Shown: positions 23,099 through 32,744 of the stretch, in pieces
Position numbering within the stretch: position 1 is the first letter of the stretch
Layout of the letters: the number at the start of each line of letters is the position of its first letter
NCBI RefSeq assembly: GCF_043290135.1
Contig: NC_134710.1
Span: forward strand, 255,427,592-255,491,591
Length of the DNA: 64,000 nt
Direction: 5' to 3'
Source of the DNA: Rhipicephalus microplus
Taxonomy: Eukaryota > Arthropoda > Arachnida > Ixodida > Ixodidae
Notes under the pieces: model-generated
What the model was told of the DNA's origin: nothing
What the model saw: the letters and a program-made list of their open reading frames with translations, nothing else
Database searches by the model: none
Program-made: the position numbers and the translations under genes

Positions 23099-23323
23099 GG
23101 CCTTCCCTCCATCCACTTTTTTGGGTTTATATGTGAATTTAGAAGTAGGAGTGACAGTCAGCGCCATCTATTAGCCAAACAACGAGTGTGAAAACACTCT
23201 TATTCGCATGTTTGGCGTCACGTAGCACGTGAACTTATCAAGAGCTCGCAGCTGATTAATTGTCCCTCTTATACAACCTAAACACACCAAGTCTGCCAGT
23301 ACGAGACCCGTTGATTTCAACTT

Positions 23324-23326
<3 letters not shown>

Positions 23327-23407
<81 letters not shown>
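23327..23407. repeat. (TA)n microsatellite, about 40 units
   Basis: An uninterrupted TA run. It ends the array and is also the 3' tail side of the adjacent minus-strand SINE-like element. The open frames made of IY repeats are artefacts of this run. Confidence 0.95.
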
Positions 23408-23409
<2 letters not shown>

Positions 23410-23410
23410 A

Positions 23411-23522
23411 AGAAAACCAAATCAGAAGAAAAAGAATTCCAAGGCACCATACTGTGGATTCGAGCCAGCGACTCCTCGCTCCTCAGTCCGCTGCGTTAAC
23501 CAACAAGGCCGTGCCGCTCATG
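23411..23522 (-). mobile_element. Short tRNA-derived SINE-like element
   Basis: On the minus strand it has an A box (CTTGTTGGTTAACGCAG) and a B box (GGCTCGAATCC), then a short AT-rich end running into the TA microsatellite, which may be its tail. No target duplication was found. Confidence 0.5.
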
Positions 23523-24911
23523 CTATCCATCTCACCAACAGCGAGCTACATATATACACCATTTACCACTGGCTTACTGTCAACAGCCATGCAGCCGGAC
23601 GTTGATTATTCTAAAATTTTGTTTATTTTTGGGGCAATTGATTTCTACCTCATCCCTTTGAAAAATAAAAAAAATTCTTTATATCAACCACCGATTTTAT
23701 CGCCAATCCCCCGTGGTGGGTGGAAGCCACATTTCAAGGAACAAGCAAGCAAGGAAGCGAGCTTCCTCCTTCATCAAGCTGCTTTCGACGTTGACACCAA
23801 CACTGCGATGTCTGGGACAATCTGAAGTGGACGCTTTGAAGAGCATTGGAACTGCACTTTTTGCTACTGTCCCCGGTATCAACTGAAGCCATGGAAGGAA
23901 GTGCCCGACAAACGCCCGTCAAAATGCTGTATGCAGATCGGCCTTTCTGATGCCATCGTGTGTTGTAAAAACCCCTGTGAAACAGCTCCAATGGAATGCA
24001 GCTCTAATGGAATGCCAGTCCCGCTGAACCAAGGCGGGCTCGTATACATGCCCAAACACAGGAAGAACGTGCTGCTGTGCGTGTGAAACGCTGCAGCTTA
24101 ACACACATTCGACCATGTTCACTACAGTTTGTGTGGTTCCTAAACATCCTAGCTTTACACCAATAACATTACGATGAGCTGCTAAGCCTTTCATTGCTTC
24201 GGCCGTGTGCCAAAACTGCAACTTTTTGAGAGTCCCCTAGCTCGAACAAAATTTTAATCATTTCAAAACTCAAGGAAATATGAGCCATTATTTATGTACA
24301 ACTTTAGCATATTATTTCTGTAGTAGTTCCATCGTAAATTTTCACAGAACATTATCGTTATACCAACATGAAAGTAAATAATTTATTATCAACAAAAATT
24401 GCAGTGTACATAATAAGTACGTTAGAGAAGACACTACGCTAAACATGTTTTGGGATTACAATAGCATGCACCAGAGCAGACCTTGTTCACATTTTTCGAA
24501 ATTATTCAGACAAACGCAGGCATGCATGGCAAGGGCCAGAACAACAGGAGTGATACGAGGCTGCTCTGTGCAGCTTGCAACCAGACTACAGCACTGCATA
24601 GTGGAATGGGCCAGAAGGGCTCGCTGAAGCACAAAAAAAAAAAAACCCCAGCAATTCAGATTCTGTGTCCTCTTCCCCCTCCCTCCTTCACTCACCAGAT
24701 TCTCTCATGAATCAATAAAGCTGTATATCTATGCACCTGCCTTAAACAAGGTTGATACATCATCTAAACACCCAAAATATGTTAAAAATGAAAATGATCC
24801 CAATACAAGAAGTTGCATATCTTAATGAGCTCCTAGTTACAAGTGACAAAACTTTGTACAGAAATGCATGTTCACCTAACACACCATGAAAAAGGAGCTG
24901 CTAAAATTTAC
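23523..24911. other. No feature securely recognised
   Basis: Between the SINE-like element and the INPP5E exon. An open stretch at 23880-24090 has no recognisable motif and no splice support. The rest is AT-rich. Confidence 0.4.
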
Positions 24912-25029
24912 CATTCCATTCATGTTCCACGTAGCCACAAATACATTGACCTTTCTGTCTGGGAAGTAACGGTTTAGTTCTTCACCAAGCTGTGACCACT
25001 TGCCACTGACGTTTCCAACCAGATATCTC
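24912..25029 (-). CDS. INPP5E: INPP5E-like exon, start of the 5-phosphatase domain
   Basis: A 118-nt minus-strand exon with acceptor GCATCTCTAG and donor ATG|GTAAAT (phase 0). It encodes [20 protein letters not shown], then [19 protein letters not shown]. This matches the segment of animal INPP5E that leads into the catalytic fold (YLEGSLLASG, ELARYFPDR, FVATWNMQG). The TWNM motif is the first strand of the IPPc domain. The next expected exon, which would carry the (V/T)QE metal-binding glutamate, was not found downstream. Confidence 0.85.
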
Positions 25030-25130
25030 CTAGAGATGCATCAAAATGGCAAATTTCAGGCAGCAAGCAATTTGTATTTGCTACTGCTTGAATAATGATT
25101 TATGCTAAAGCTTTCACCCTTCATAATTCC

Positions 25131-25630
25131 TTATCATCATCATCATCATCAGCATGATTACGTCCAGTGCAGGACAAAGGCATCTCCCATGTTCCGCCAG
25201 TAAACCCGGTCCTGTGCTTGCTGCTGCCAATTTATACCCGCAAACTTCTTAATTTCACCTGCCCACCTAACCTTCTGTCTCCCCCTAACCTGCTTGCCTT
25301 CTCTGGGAATCCATTTAGTTACCCTTAATGACCAGCGGTTGTCCTGCCTACGCGCTACATGCCCGGCCCATGTCTATTTCCTCTTCTTGATTTCAACTAT
25401 GATATCCTTAACCCCCGTTTGTTCGCTAATCCACTCTGCTCTCTTCTTGTCTCTCAAAGTTACACCAACCATTTTTCTTTCCATTGCTCGCTGCGTCGTC
25501 CTCAATTTAAGCTGAACCCTCTTTGTAAGTCTCTAGGTTTCTGCTCCGTAGCTAAGTACCGGCAAGATACAGCTGTTATATACCTTCCTCTTGAGGGATA
25601 GTGGCAATCTACCTGTCATAATTTGAGAGT
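25131..25630 (-). mobile_element. 5'-truncated RTE LINE, 3' end only
   Basis: The minus-strand sequence matches the end of the RTE element at 57510-58005: ATTATGACAGGTAGATTGCC near its 5' break, then the conserved GCACTGGACGTAATCATGCT and a terminal (GAT)n, seen on the plus strand as ATCATCATCATC at 25133-25148. Short 3' repeats are usual for RTE elements. Confidence 0.85.
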
Positions 25631-25701
25631 CATCTAAATAAATTGATTGATAAGTAACATTTTTACATTTACACAGATGGAACACTGTAGAGCACAGGCA
25701 C

Positions 25702-26126
25702 TGTTGGGACTCCGGGTCCTGCCGGTCTCGTTTTCGGTAGCTGGCCCCGTAGCAGGATCCATCGTCCGACAATTCAGCGAGAAGGAGCGCCCGAACGAAC
25801 GACAGAGATTTATTTACATGTTGAGAAGTGATCAACTGATCCAAAGAGAGAAGAGAGAGAGAGATACAAAACGTCTTCGGCATTTTATAGCGCCGCGTTG
25901 CCAACACTGGGCGCATTGTCCGCATCGTCAGCCAATACGGTGGCCCCGGCACCTCGGCCACGAGGGAGGGGAAATACACCTCACAACACATGGAGGGGCA
26001 CAACCTAACACGATGCCCAAATATGGTCACGACGCCCCAAAAAAATGCCCAAACATGGTCATGAACGCACAGCAGATTCCGGAATTCTCCCGGCGAGAGG
26101 GAGGAGCCTGAATGGGGAGGTGGGGG
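25702..26126 (-). repeat. 3' LTR, first segment (left of the nested transposon)
   Basis: Matches the first two thirds of the LTR at 34212-34835 with only scattered differences by eye. The LTR continues at 28470 after the inserted P-like element. Confidence 0.9.
26119..26126. repeat. 8-bp target duplication, left copy, of the P-like element
   Basis: GGTGGGGG here and at 28462-28469. The uninterrupted LTR has a single copy (AGGTGGGGGTCGACG, near 34626). Confidence 0.9.
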
Positions 26127-26273
26127 CACTGACCTCCACTATAGGGAGCTGGATGGCGCTTAGAGCGCGCCGGCTTGAAGCCACCGGAAGTCGGCGGCCT
26201 TGTCCAGGAAGCAGGTGCTTGTTCCCGCCTGACTGCTGGCGGCGTGCGTGTTTTCTGGACTTCTCTCAAAAGA

Positions 26274-26341
26274 ATGCCTGCCTGCTGTGCTGTTAATTGC
26301 ACAAGCAGGCCAGAAAAGTCTTCTGGAAAGACGTTTCATGC
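26274..26341 (+). CDS. THAP-domain exon 1 of the P-like element
   Basis: It starts with ATG and reads MPACCAVNCTSRPEKSSGKT, ending FHA across the splice; the donor is CATGC|GTAAGT. The first two zinc ligands of a THAP finger (C-x(2-4)-C) are CAVNC. THAP domains bind transposon ends in P-element transposase. The phase (2 nt carried over) fits exon 2. Confidence 0.75.
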
Positions 26342-26457
26342 GTAAGTGCCCTTAAATCATTCTTAATTCCCCGTAACTGACTTGCACGGAGCATGAGCAC
26401 GGAGCATTTGCGATGCGTTGAACGGCGTGTTAAAGCTGTCCGGTATTTGTCTTGCAG

Positions 26458-26655
26458 GTTTCCGCGTTCCCAGCCCCACTTGTACCAGCAGTGGGTTGTT
26501 AACCTCAAAAGGGACAAATGGAAGCCATCTCCAGGCAGCAGACTTTGCAGCAGCCACTTTACCGAGGCGTGTTTTTACCGCTCGGGTTCAAGGACGCGTC
26601 TGAAAAGCGACGCCATCCTAACGCTGTTTTCTTTCCCGGAACACTTGCAGAAGAG
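26458..26655 (+). CDS. THAP-domain exon 2 of the P-like element
   Basis: The acceptor TTGTCTTGCAG precedes FPRSQPHLYQQWV, then W at WKPSPGSRLCSSHFTEACF. This completes the C2CH finger (CSSH) with the conserved F-P, W and P positions of THAP domains. A donor AAGAG|GTGAGA follows the basic segment. A possible third exon starts near 27854 after TTTTTTCAG (Lys/Pro-rich, no known domain) but its frame is uncertain. Confidence 0.75.
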
Positions 26656-27037
26656 GTGAGACTTCTTCTTCTCTGTGCACCAATCATTACTACGCAAAGT
26701 CATGGCCTGCAAGAAGATCTTTCCCGGATGTAGCTTCTCACATGCACGGCAAAAGTGATATATACCACTGCCCAAGGCCACACACCTGGGTGATATTTGA
26801 GACGGCACGCCGTGCGCGCTGTTGCGACGCCGCTCCGGAGAATTCCCGATAGCACCTTTCTCGCGCGGTAGACTAGCAGTGCGTGAGTGGAAGACGATAT
26901 GTGCGACCGCACTCTCTGTTGTGCAGTCCGAAATCCGAAGGCCTGGAGTGCACATATGTACGACGCTTCATTAAACCGCCGACTGCTATTCGGTTGTGGG
27001 AACACTGCAATTCGTGACCTCCCCGGTGGATCATTTG

Positions 27038-27073
27038 ATTGATTGATTGATCGATTGATTGATTGATTGATTG
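27038..27073. repeat. (GATT)n repeat
   Basis: Eight or nine GATT-type units inside the P-like element, resembling a SINE tail, but the sequence next to it (GAGAGGTTTAATGTGCC) is not the Ruka body. A different SINE family is possible. Confidence 0.5.
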
Positions 27074-28469
27074 AGAGGTTTAATGTGCCGATGCTTGACG
27101 AGTCATGATCTGGGACCCATGCGGCGCAGAAGCTATGCCTGGCTTACGGTTCTGCGTATATGATCCAAGTTTTAGTGCTGTATTGTAGCACCCGCGGTTT
27201 CTCCCTGTTCTTGATGTCGACGTTGCAAGCGTGCTCGACAGTAGAGCTCCGATTGTTGTGAGTCAAAGTGAGCTTTCAGGGCGTCTACGATGTTAAGTGT
27301 TGCGGAACCAAAAACATGAAGAAACTGGCCTGACCACATAAGAAGCAACACGTTGTCTATCCGCAGCCTAGGTGGATTGTGTCTCCACATTGCGCTGAAC
27401 GTTGTCTTGCTGACAACCGTGCAGGCACCATTTTTGGGTGTCTTAACGCTTCTTGGTGCATGCCTTTCCAATGTGTGCGCCATTCTTGCAGTTTCGTCGT
27501 TAAAAGCATTATTGATTCCGGACAGATGTATGCTGCGGTGCGGAAACCAGTCCCTTGCTGACTGCTAGCTAAAAAGCACCGCTCGGATGTTTTGCAAGGT
27601 GAAGCTGTATTTCAGGGGCAAAGAATCAACGTTGCACGGTTACCAAATGGTCCAGCATGTCCTCGCTTTTTTCTTGCATTATTGCGGTGTTTTGTGTACA
27701 CAAGTACTTTTTCATGCCTGGATGTGTCACCTGTAACTGCAGCTTCCTTCATGCATGCAAATAAGTTTATTTTATAAGATTTGCTGTTGTTTGTGCATAA
27801 ATTGATGGTTGAGTTGTGATGGTCACTATAACGAAAATCATGCCTTTTTTCAGAAAACTCCGAAACGAAAACCACCCAAGGATAGAGCCCCAATTCCTGA
27901 CTTATCCACGTCAGATCCACGTCAGACTTATCCCCGTAACCCTAAAGCGACGGCCACTCTCTACCACGAGAAAAAAAAGGAAAAGATCGAGAGCAAACCA
28001 AACAAATACGACAAACACTCAGAAACCCGCAGAGACACGTGCAAGCGGCCGTAAAAGCTTCTATGAACGCGGCCTGCGTCGCTAGATCCCACGCCTTGTA
28101 CAAGACCGGACAGCCACTCCAAATCTTGAGAAAAATCAAGCGGACGCGCGTCAGAAAAAAAACAGTTTTATGTGCATACGCTGTCTCATTAAAAGCGCAT
28201 TAAACAAAACCTGATCTGTGCCTACATAGCCCTTATTGTTACTTGGCTTACTCTTCTAACCACGAGCAAGTATTTACAAAAAGAAATGAATGAAACGCGA
28301 TCCAAAGAACAGCAGCACGCCGGCATAACTCGCGTCGCGCGTACCGCGTAGCGCAGCAGACGACCTCCTTCCGGGACAAGCGGCGGCACTTCTGGTGGCT
28401 TCGCAAGCTCCCGCTTCGGGTAGCGCCGGTGCGCCATCCAGCTCCCTAGTGGAGGTCAGTGGGTGGGGG

Positions 28470-28671
28470 TCGACGACACAGTCGGTCAAGAACCGGTTCT
28501 CCCCGCAACTCCTCTTGCTTGGTTCCATAGCGCAAAACCAGTGCGTTGACCTTTGTTTTCACTTGGCTGCAAGGCCGTCTCAGGTGCAGGCTATCCCGGG
28601 AATGCGTCGACGATCTCCCAGAGAAGTTCGCAAACCTTCGGAGAATCCCAACGCTGGGGCCGGTCGTAACA
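28470..28671 (-). repeat. 3' LTR, second segment (right of the nested transposon)
   Basis: Continues the LTR from TCGACGACACAG to GGTCGTAACA, matching 34634-34835. A G-run (28682-28698) lies just inside it. Confidence 0.9.
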
Positions 28672-29127
28672 GTCTCTCGCACCGGGGGGGGGGGGGGGTA
28701 AAGATCTTGATGGGCTGAGGTTTGCAGCCACTGTCCGGAGAGATCAGCGCCGGCAGTCGGTTTGGTGACGACCGTCTTTGATGAAGTAGAGGGCACCACC
28801 TGCTTCATTGTGGGCTCAACAGACATCACATACGCACATGAAAACACTACTACTCAGCCGGTGAGCGCCGGACAATTCCGCCAAACACCACCAGGCAATT
28901 TCCCCCTTTAACTGATATTAAAGGAAATACACAATTTATTCAAAATGTTACTCATACGTTAAGGTGACACAAAACAACAACACTGGAAGCACACCGAACC
29001 CGAAAGCCTGGATAGCCGTGTCTTCAACGTTTTCAAGCAAGTACACCTAAAAGAGTAAAACAAAACAATCACTAGCCCTTGTCTAGGTCAGGAAAAAATG
29101 CCAGAGTTCTCGAGACATCCTCTCGCG

Positions 29128-29976
29128 TCAGGGGCATCGACTTAAGCCATCAGCGTTGCCATGGAGTACACCCTTTTTGTAGCGTATTTCAAACGTATAT
29201 TGTTGCAAAACGAGGCTCCAACGCAGCAGGCGGCCGTTCTTAGAGGACATGGTCTGAAGCCAGGTGAGAGGACAATGATCCACTTCCACAATGAACTTGC
29301 TTCTGGCAATATAACAAGCCAGTTTCTGGACTGCCCAAACCAAGCACGCACATTCTTTTTCGCTAGCGCTGTAAACCTGCTCGCGAAGGGTGACTTTCCG
29401 GCTAACATAGAGGACGGTATGCTCTTCATCCCCCTCATCCCTTTGACTAAGAACTGCCCACATGCCTCTATCACTAGCGTCGCATTGCACTATGAAAGGC
29501 CTCGAGTAGTCCGGTGAACTAAGCAAAGGTTGGCTCGACAAGGCCGCTTTCAAAACGCGGAAAGCCTTTTCTTTCTCCTCATCCCAGTCGACCATTTGGG
29601 GCTCGGTCTTGCGCAACGCGTCAGTAAGGGTGCTGTCAATGTCGGAATATCTAGGGATGTACTTACGATAGTAACCAGCTATTCCAAGAAAAGCCCGAAT
29701 ATCGGTTTTCGTTCGGGGCTGAGGAAAGTCTCAGATAGCTGCCACTTTCATTTCAGAGGGACGGCGATGCCCTCGACCGATAACATGCCCGAGATAGAGT
29801 ACCTCTGCTTGTGCTAGCTGACACTTGGGCGCCTTTACCGTTAAACCTGCTTCGCGTAGGCGTGTCAGTACTGCTCTCAAATGGGCCAAGTGTTCTGGCC
29901 AGGACGAGGAAAACACGGCGACGCCGTCCAAGTAAGGCATTCCGAAGTCCTCTTGACCCCGCAAAACCTTATCCAT
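29128..29976 (-). pseudogene. Gypsy-1 RT (second half) and RNase H, nonsense and active-site mutation
   Basis: The frame reads MDKVLRGQEDF then MPYLDGVAVFSSSW; the expected YxDD is YLDG, which removes one catalytic aspartate. GHVIGRGHRRPSEMKVAAI is followed by a TGA near 29733, most simply CGA to TGA, then DFPQPRTKTDIRAFLGIAGY. The RNase H follows: FIVQCDASDRGMWAVLSQ, SASEKECACLVWAVQK and VEVDHCPLTWL, ending LHGNADGLSRCP. It would copy the element RNA into DNA and remove the RNA strand. A frameshift separates it from the upstream RT segment at about 29975. Confidence 0.82.
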
Positions 29977-31774
29977 TAAGTTTGAAAAAACAGTAAGGCG
30001 CGTTCTTTAGGCCGAAACTCAACACTTTAGGGCGGAATGTCCCCAATGGTGAAATAAATGCAGCATACCGGCTCGCCCTCTCGGTGAGCGGCACCTGCCA
30101 GTAACCTCTCACTAGGTCTAGCGTTGAGATAAATTCCGCGCTGCTTACCCTCTCGACGCGTTCCTCAATGTGGGGAATTGGGTATGTCTGATCCTTGGTG
30201 ATGAGGTTTAACTTACGATAGTCTACGCAAGGACGCGGATCTTTGCCGGGTACCTCCACAAGAATTAACGGGGAAGTGTAATCACTTTCACACAGCTCAA
30301 TCACGCCCAATTCCAGCATCCTGTTAACCTCTGCTTTTATTAGCCCAAGCCGGCGAGGTGACACCCGATACGTCTTAGATCTTACCGGTTCCGACGAGGT
30401 AAGTTCTATGTCATGAGTGAGGACGGATGTCCGGCCTGGCTCGCTTACAAATCTGTCCTGAAACTCGGTCAAAAGACCACGCAATTCCTGCTTCTGCTTC
30501 ATTGTCAGCTGTGACTTTGATACTAAATCCTCAACTCTTTTCTCGATCGGGACTTCGTCCGATTCGGGAGCTAATTCAGGAATTTCTGCCGGAACCTCTT
30601 CCGGAACATTTAAAGTCATGTTCACGATGGCTTCCCTCTCTTTATAGGGCTTGAGTAAGTTGCTATGATACACCTGGTGTACCTTACGACTTCCTGGTAA
30701 TTTTACCACATAGTTTGTGTCAGACAATTTTCGAGTATTCTCGGCCGGGCCGACCCATTGCACTTCAAGCTTATTCTTTTGGGAGGGTCTCAACAACATG
30801 ACCCTGTCTCCTGCAGCAAAGTGTCGCGCTTTAGCTGTTCGATCGTAGTAAAACTTAGCCTTCTGCTGTGCTTTGGTCATCGCACTCTCGGTCAGTTCTT
30901 GGGCTTTTGTTAGACGATCCAACAAGGTGAGGACATATTCCACTACTACAGGATCATCATCCTGACCTTCCCACGACTCTCTCAGCATACGAAGAGGAGG
31001 TCGCAGTCTGCGGCCGTAAACAAGTTCCGCTGACGTAAACCCTGTTGTCTCATGTGGTGCAGTTCTTAGTGCAAACATCGTTGCAGGTAAGCACATTTCC
31101 CAGTCAGTTTTTCGTTCAAAACATAAGGCTCTTAACACTCGCTTCATCACGGAGTGAAGCTTCTCTATCGAGTTCGACTGCGGATGGTAGACTGAACTAT
31201 GCAATAATTTCACGCCACACCGCTCAATAAAGGTTGTCGTTAAGGCACTCGTGAAAATGGTGCCCTGGTCTGATTGTATCTCGGCAGGAAAGCCTACCCG
31301 GGCAAACACGGACAGAAGTGTGTTCACTACTTCCACGGAACTTAGCTCTTTTAGCGGGACCGCCTCTGGAAATTTAGTAGCTGGGCAGATTAAGGTCAGG
31401 ATGTGACGGTAGCCTGAAGTTGTCTTGGGCAAAGGACCTACTGTGTCAATTACCAACCGACGAAAGGGCTCCGTGATTACGGGTACCAGCTTCATTGGAA
31501 ATTTCGCCTTATCTCCCGGCTTACCCACTCGCTGACACACATCGCAAGATTTTACAAACCTCTCTACATCTTTAAAGCATCCAGGCCAGTAGTATTCCTG
31601 TAAAAGACAATTTTTCGTCTTCTTTACGCCTAAGTGGCCTGACCATGATCCTCCATGCACCAAACTAAGCAAATCTTGACGATACGCCTGAGGTACGACT
31701 ACCTGGTCAAACTCTACTCCTCGCCTATCTAGATATTTTCGATAGAGTATGCCGCTCCTCTCTTGGAATCTCAC
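29969..31774 (-). CDS. Gypsy-1 integrase followed by reverse transcriptase (first half)
   Basis: A 601-residue minus-strand frame. Residues ~40-85 form the HHCC zinc finger (VHGGSWSGHLG, SCDVCQRVG). The integrase core has the D-D-E triad in VIDTVGPL, SDQGTIFTS and SNSIEKLH. Then a GPY-like C-terminal module (WVGPAENTRKLSDTNYVVKL, VYHSNLLKPY). After a linker rich in Glu/Pro, the reverse transcriptase starts near residue 430: PRRLGLIKAEVNRMLELGVI, RPCVDYRKLN, FISTLDLVRGYWQVPL and SFGLKNAPY. Integrase and RT lie in one continuous frame, so the order is not a rearrangement of separate pieces. No ATG-initiated start is implied: the frame opens after a stop and would be part of a longer gag-pol. 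Confidence 0.88.
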   Translation of the reverse strand: MRFQERSGILYRKYLDRRGVEFDQVVVPQAYRQDLLSLVHGGSWSGHLGVKKTKNCLLQEYYWPGCFKDVERFVKSCDVCQRVGKPGDKAKFPMKLVPVITEPFRRLVIDTVGPLPKTTSGYRHILTLICPATKFPEAVPLKELSSVEVVNTLLSVFARVGFPAEIQSDQGTIFTSALTTTFIERCGVKLLHSSVYHPQSNSIEKLHSVMKRVLRALCFERKTDWEMCLPATMFALRTAPHETTGFTSAELVYGRRLRPPLRMLRESWEGQDDDPVVVEYVLTLLDRLTKAQELTESAMTKAQQKAKFYYDRTAKARHFAAGDRVMLLRPSQKNKLEVQWVGPAENTRKLSDTNYVVKLPGSRKVHQVYHSNLLKPYKEREAIVNMTLNVPEEVPAEIPELAPESDEVPIEKRVEDLVSKSQLTMKQKQELRGLLTEFQDRFVSEPGRTSVLTHDIELTSSEPVRSKTYRVSPRRLGLIKAEVNRMLELGVIELCESDYTSPLILVEVPGKDPRPCVDYRKLNLITKDQTYPIPHIEERVERVSSAEFISTLDLVRGYWQVPLTERASRYAAFISPLGTFRPKVLSFGLKNAPYCFFKLNG

Positions 31775-31925
31775 ATTTTGTTTGGCGATTCCCTCTTTCG
31801 AACTGTCCTGGAATTACTTAAGCGTCGGGTCACCCTTTTGTTCGGTTAATAATGAAGCGGGGCTCACCTGCAGCAGCCGACTGAAATTATCCGAAGTGGG
31901 CATTACACACAACTCTTTTGTAGTT

Positions 31926-32744
31926 CTATAGTACCTGGAATGTGTTACCCTCTGTGCTATCCTCTGTACTACCAGGAATCGGCTTGGTAGCAACGGCATT
32001 TTCTATTTGCTCGGTCAACGAGGCGTAATTGACCCCTTCCAATTCGGGAGGATGTTCATCGTCGCCTTTAGGAATGGTTGCCTCCGCGACTACGGCTTCT
32101 GCAGCCTGTTCTCGCACAAGTCGATTTGTTACCGTGGTGTCCAACTCGCAACCAGGCCCGTTGTCGATTTGAGGCTTGTTTGCCTCAGTGAATGTTGCTC
32201 TCGCAGCCAGCGCACGTGCCTTCGATCTAGTCAGTGCCTGCACTATGCCTTCTCCCAACGTTACACCTTTCTCCTTCAGCATTTGATCTGACTTATTTGA
32301 AAATAAGTAAGGATACTGAGGGGGTAGATATGGCGATACCGTGGCTTCTGTTTCCAACGTACCAAATGCGCCTTTAAGGACAACTTTAGCTACGGGAAGG
32401 CACTGACTGTTTGCTTCTACGGCTTGTCTAATCCAGGCACAGTCTCCTGAATACTGTCCGGACTGAACAAAGGACGGATGAACTACGTCCATAGTGGCTG
32501 CGGAGTCTCTAAGAACCCGACACTGCTTGCCGTTCACGGTAAGGTCGTACATATAGGGCTCTAACAACTTCATGTTCTCGTCGGCTTCATTTAATAGATA
32601 AAAAGGCCACCTTTTCTTTCGGCCGATGTTTCGCGAAGTGCCCTGTTTCGTGGCAATTGAAACAAGCCGCCGGTTTTTTCGCCTCAAATTTCCTTTTGCT
32701 TGCCTCTGCCGACGCCTCATGGTTAGATGCCTTGTTTTCTGCAC
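31926..32744 (-). CDS. Gypsy-1 aspartic protease region
   Basis: The frame contains LEPYMYDLTVNGKQCRVLRD then SAATMDVVHPSFV, in which DSAA replaces the usual DTGA/DSGA of a retroviral-type aspartic protease. A hydrophobic-Gly region follows (VVLKGAFGTLETEATV). The C-terminal 80 residues are an acidic linker. A frameshift and stops around 31926-31815 separate it from the integrase frame. It would cleave the gag-pol polyprotein. Confidence 0.65.
   Translation of the reverse strand: MQKTRHLTMRRRQRQAKGNLRRKNRRLVSIATKQGTSRNIGRKKRWPFYLLNEADENMKLLEPYMYDLTVNGKQCRVLRDSAATMDVVHPSFVQSGQYSGDCAWIRQAVEANSQCLPVAKVVLKGAFGTLETEATVSPYLPPQYPYLFSNKSDQMLKEKGVTLGEGIVQALTRSKARALAARATFTEANKPQIDNGPGCELDTTVTNRLVREQAAEAVVAEATIPKGDDEHPPELEGVNYASLTEQIENAVATKPIPGSTEDSTEGNTFQVL

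Larger units (their letters stand above)
22462..23309 (-). repeat. Tandem array of ~450-bp tRNA-bearing units, right part
   Basis: Units 5 (from 22462) and 6 (from 22921) continue the array after the LINE. The last unit is cut off after GTACGAGACCC, where it meets sequence leading to a long TA run. Confidence 0.9.
26127..28461 (+). mobile_element. P-like DNA transposon with THAP exons, nested in the LTR
   Basis: A 2,335-bp element has 31-33 bp terminal inverted repeats starting CACTGACCTCCACTA and ending TAGTGGAGGTCAGTG, then ATGGCGC on the inner side. Matching subterminal blocks (CTTCxGGTGGCTTC) are also inverted. It made an exact 8-bp duplication, as P elements and hAT elements do. The THAP zinc-finger exons at its left end favour the P superfamily, whose transposases carry an N-terminal THAP domain. 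I did not find the RNase H-like catalytic core, so the copy looks non-autonomous. A (GATT)n stretch at 27038-27073 is a possible secondary insertion. Confidence 0.78.

Noticed and set aside
16233..23167. Repeated minus-strand frames with AVIAQWLEHRTRYSKVVG as a small protein family
   Set aside because: They translate the tRNA-like blocks and their flanks; the frame follows the DNA repeat and has no independent coding signal.
16183..23309. The regularly spaced repeats as a CRISPR array
   Set aside because: Units are ~450 bp and similar over their full length, with tRNA-like content; there are no short repeats with unique spacers and no cas genes, and the genome is eukaryotic.
23171..23825. 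Open frames rich in IYIYIY or YIYIYI on both strands
   Set aside because: They are translations of the TA microsatellite.
23880..24221. Open stretches on both strands as a gene
   Set aside because: No domain or splice support, and stops interrupt the longer translation.
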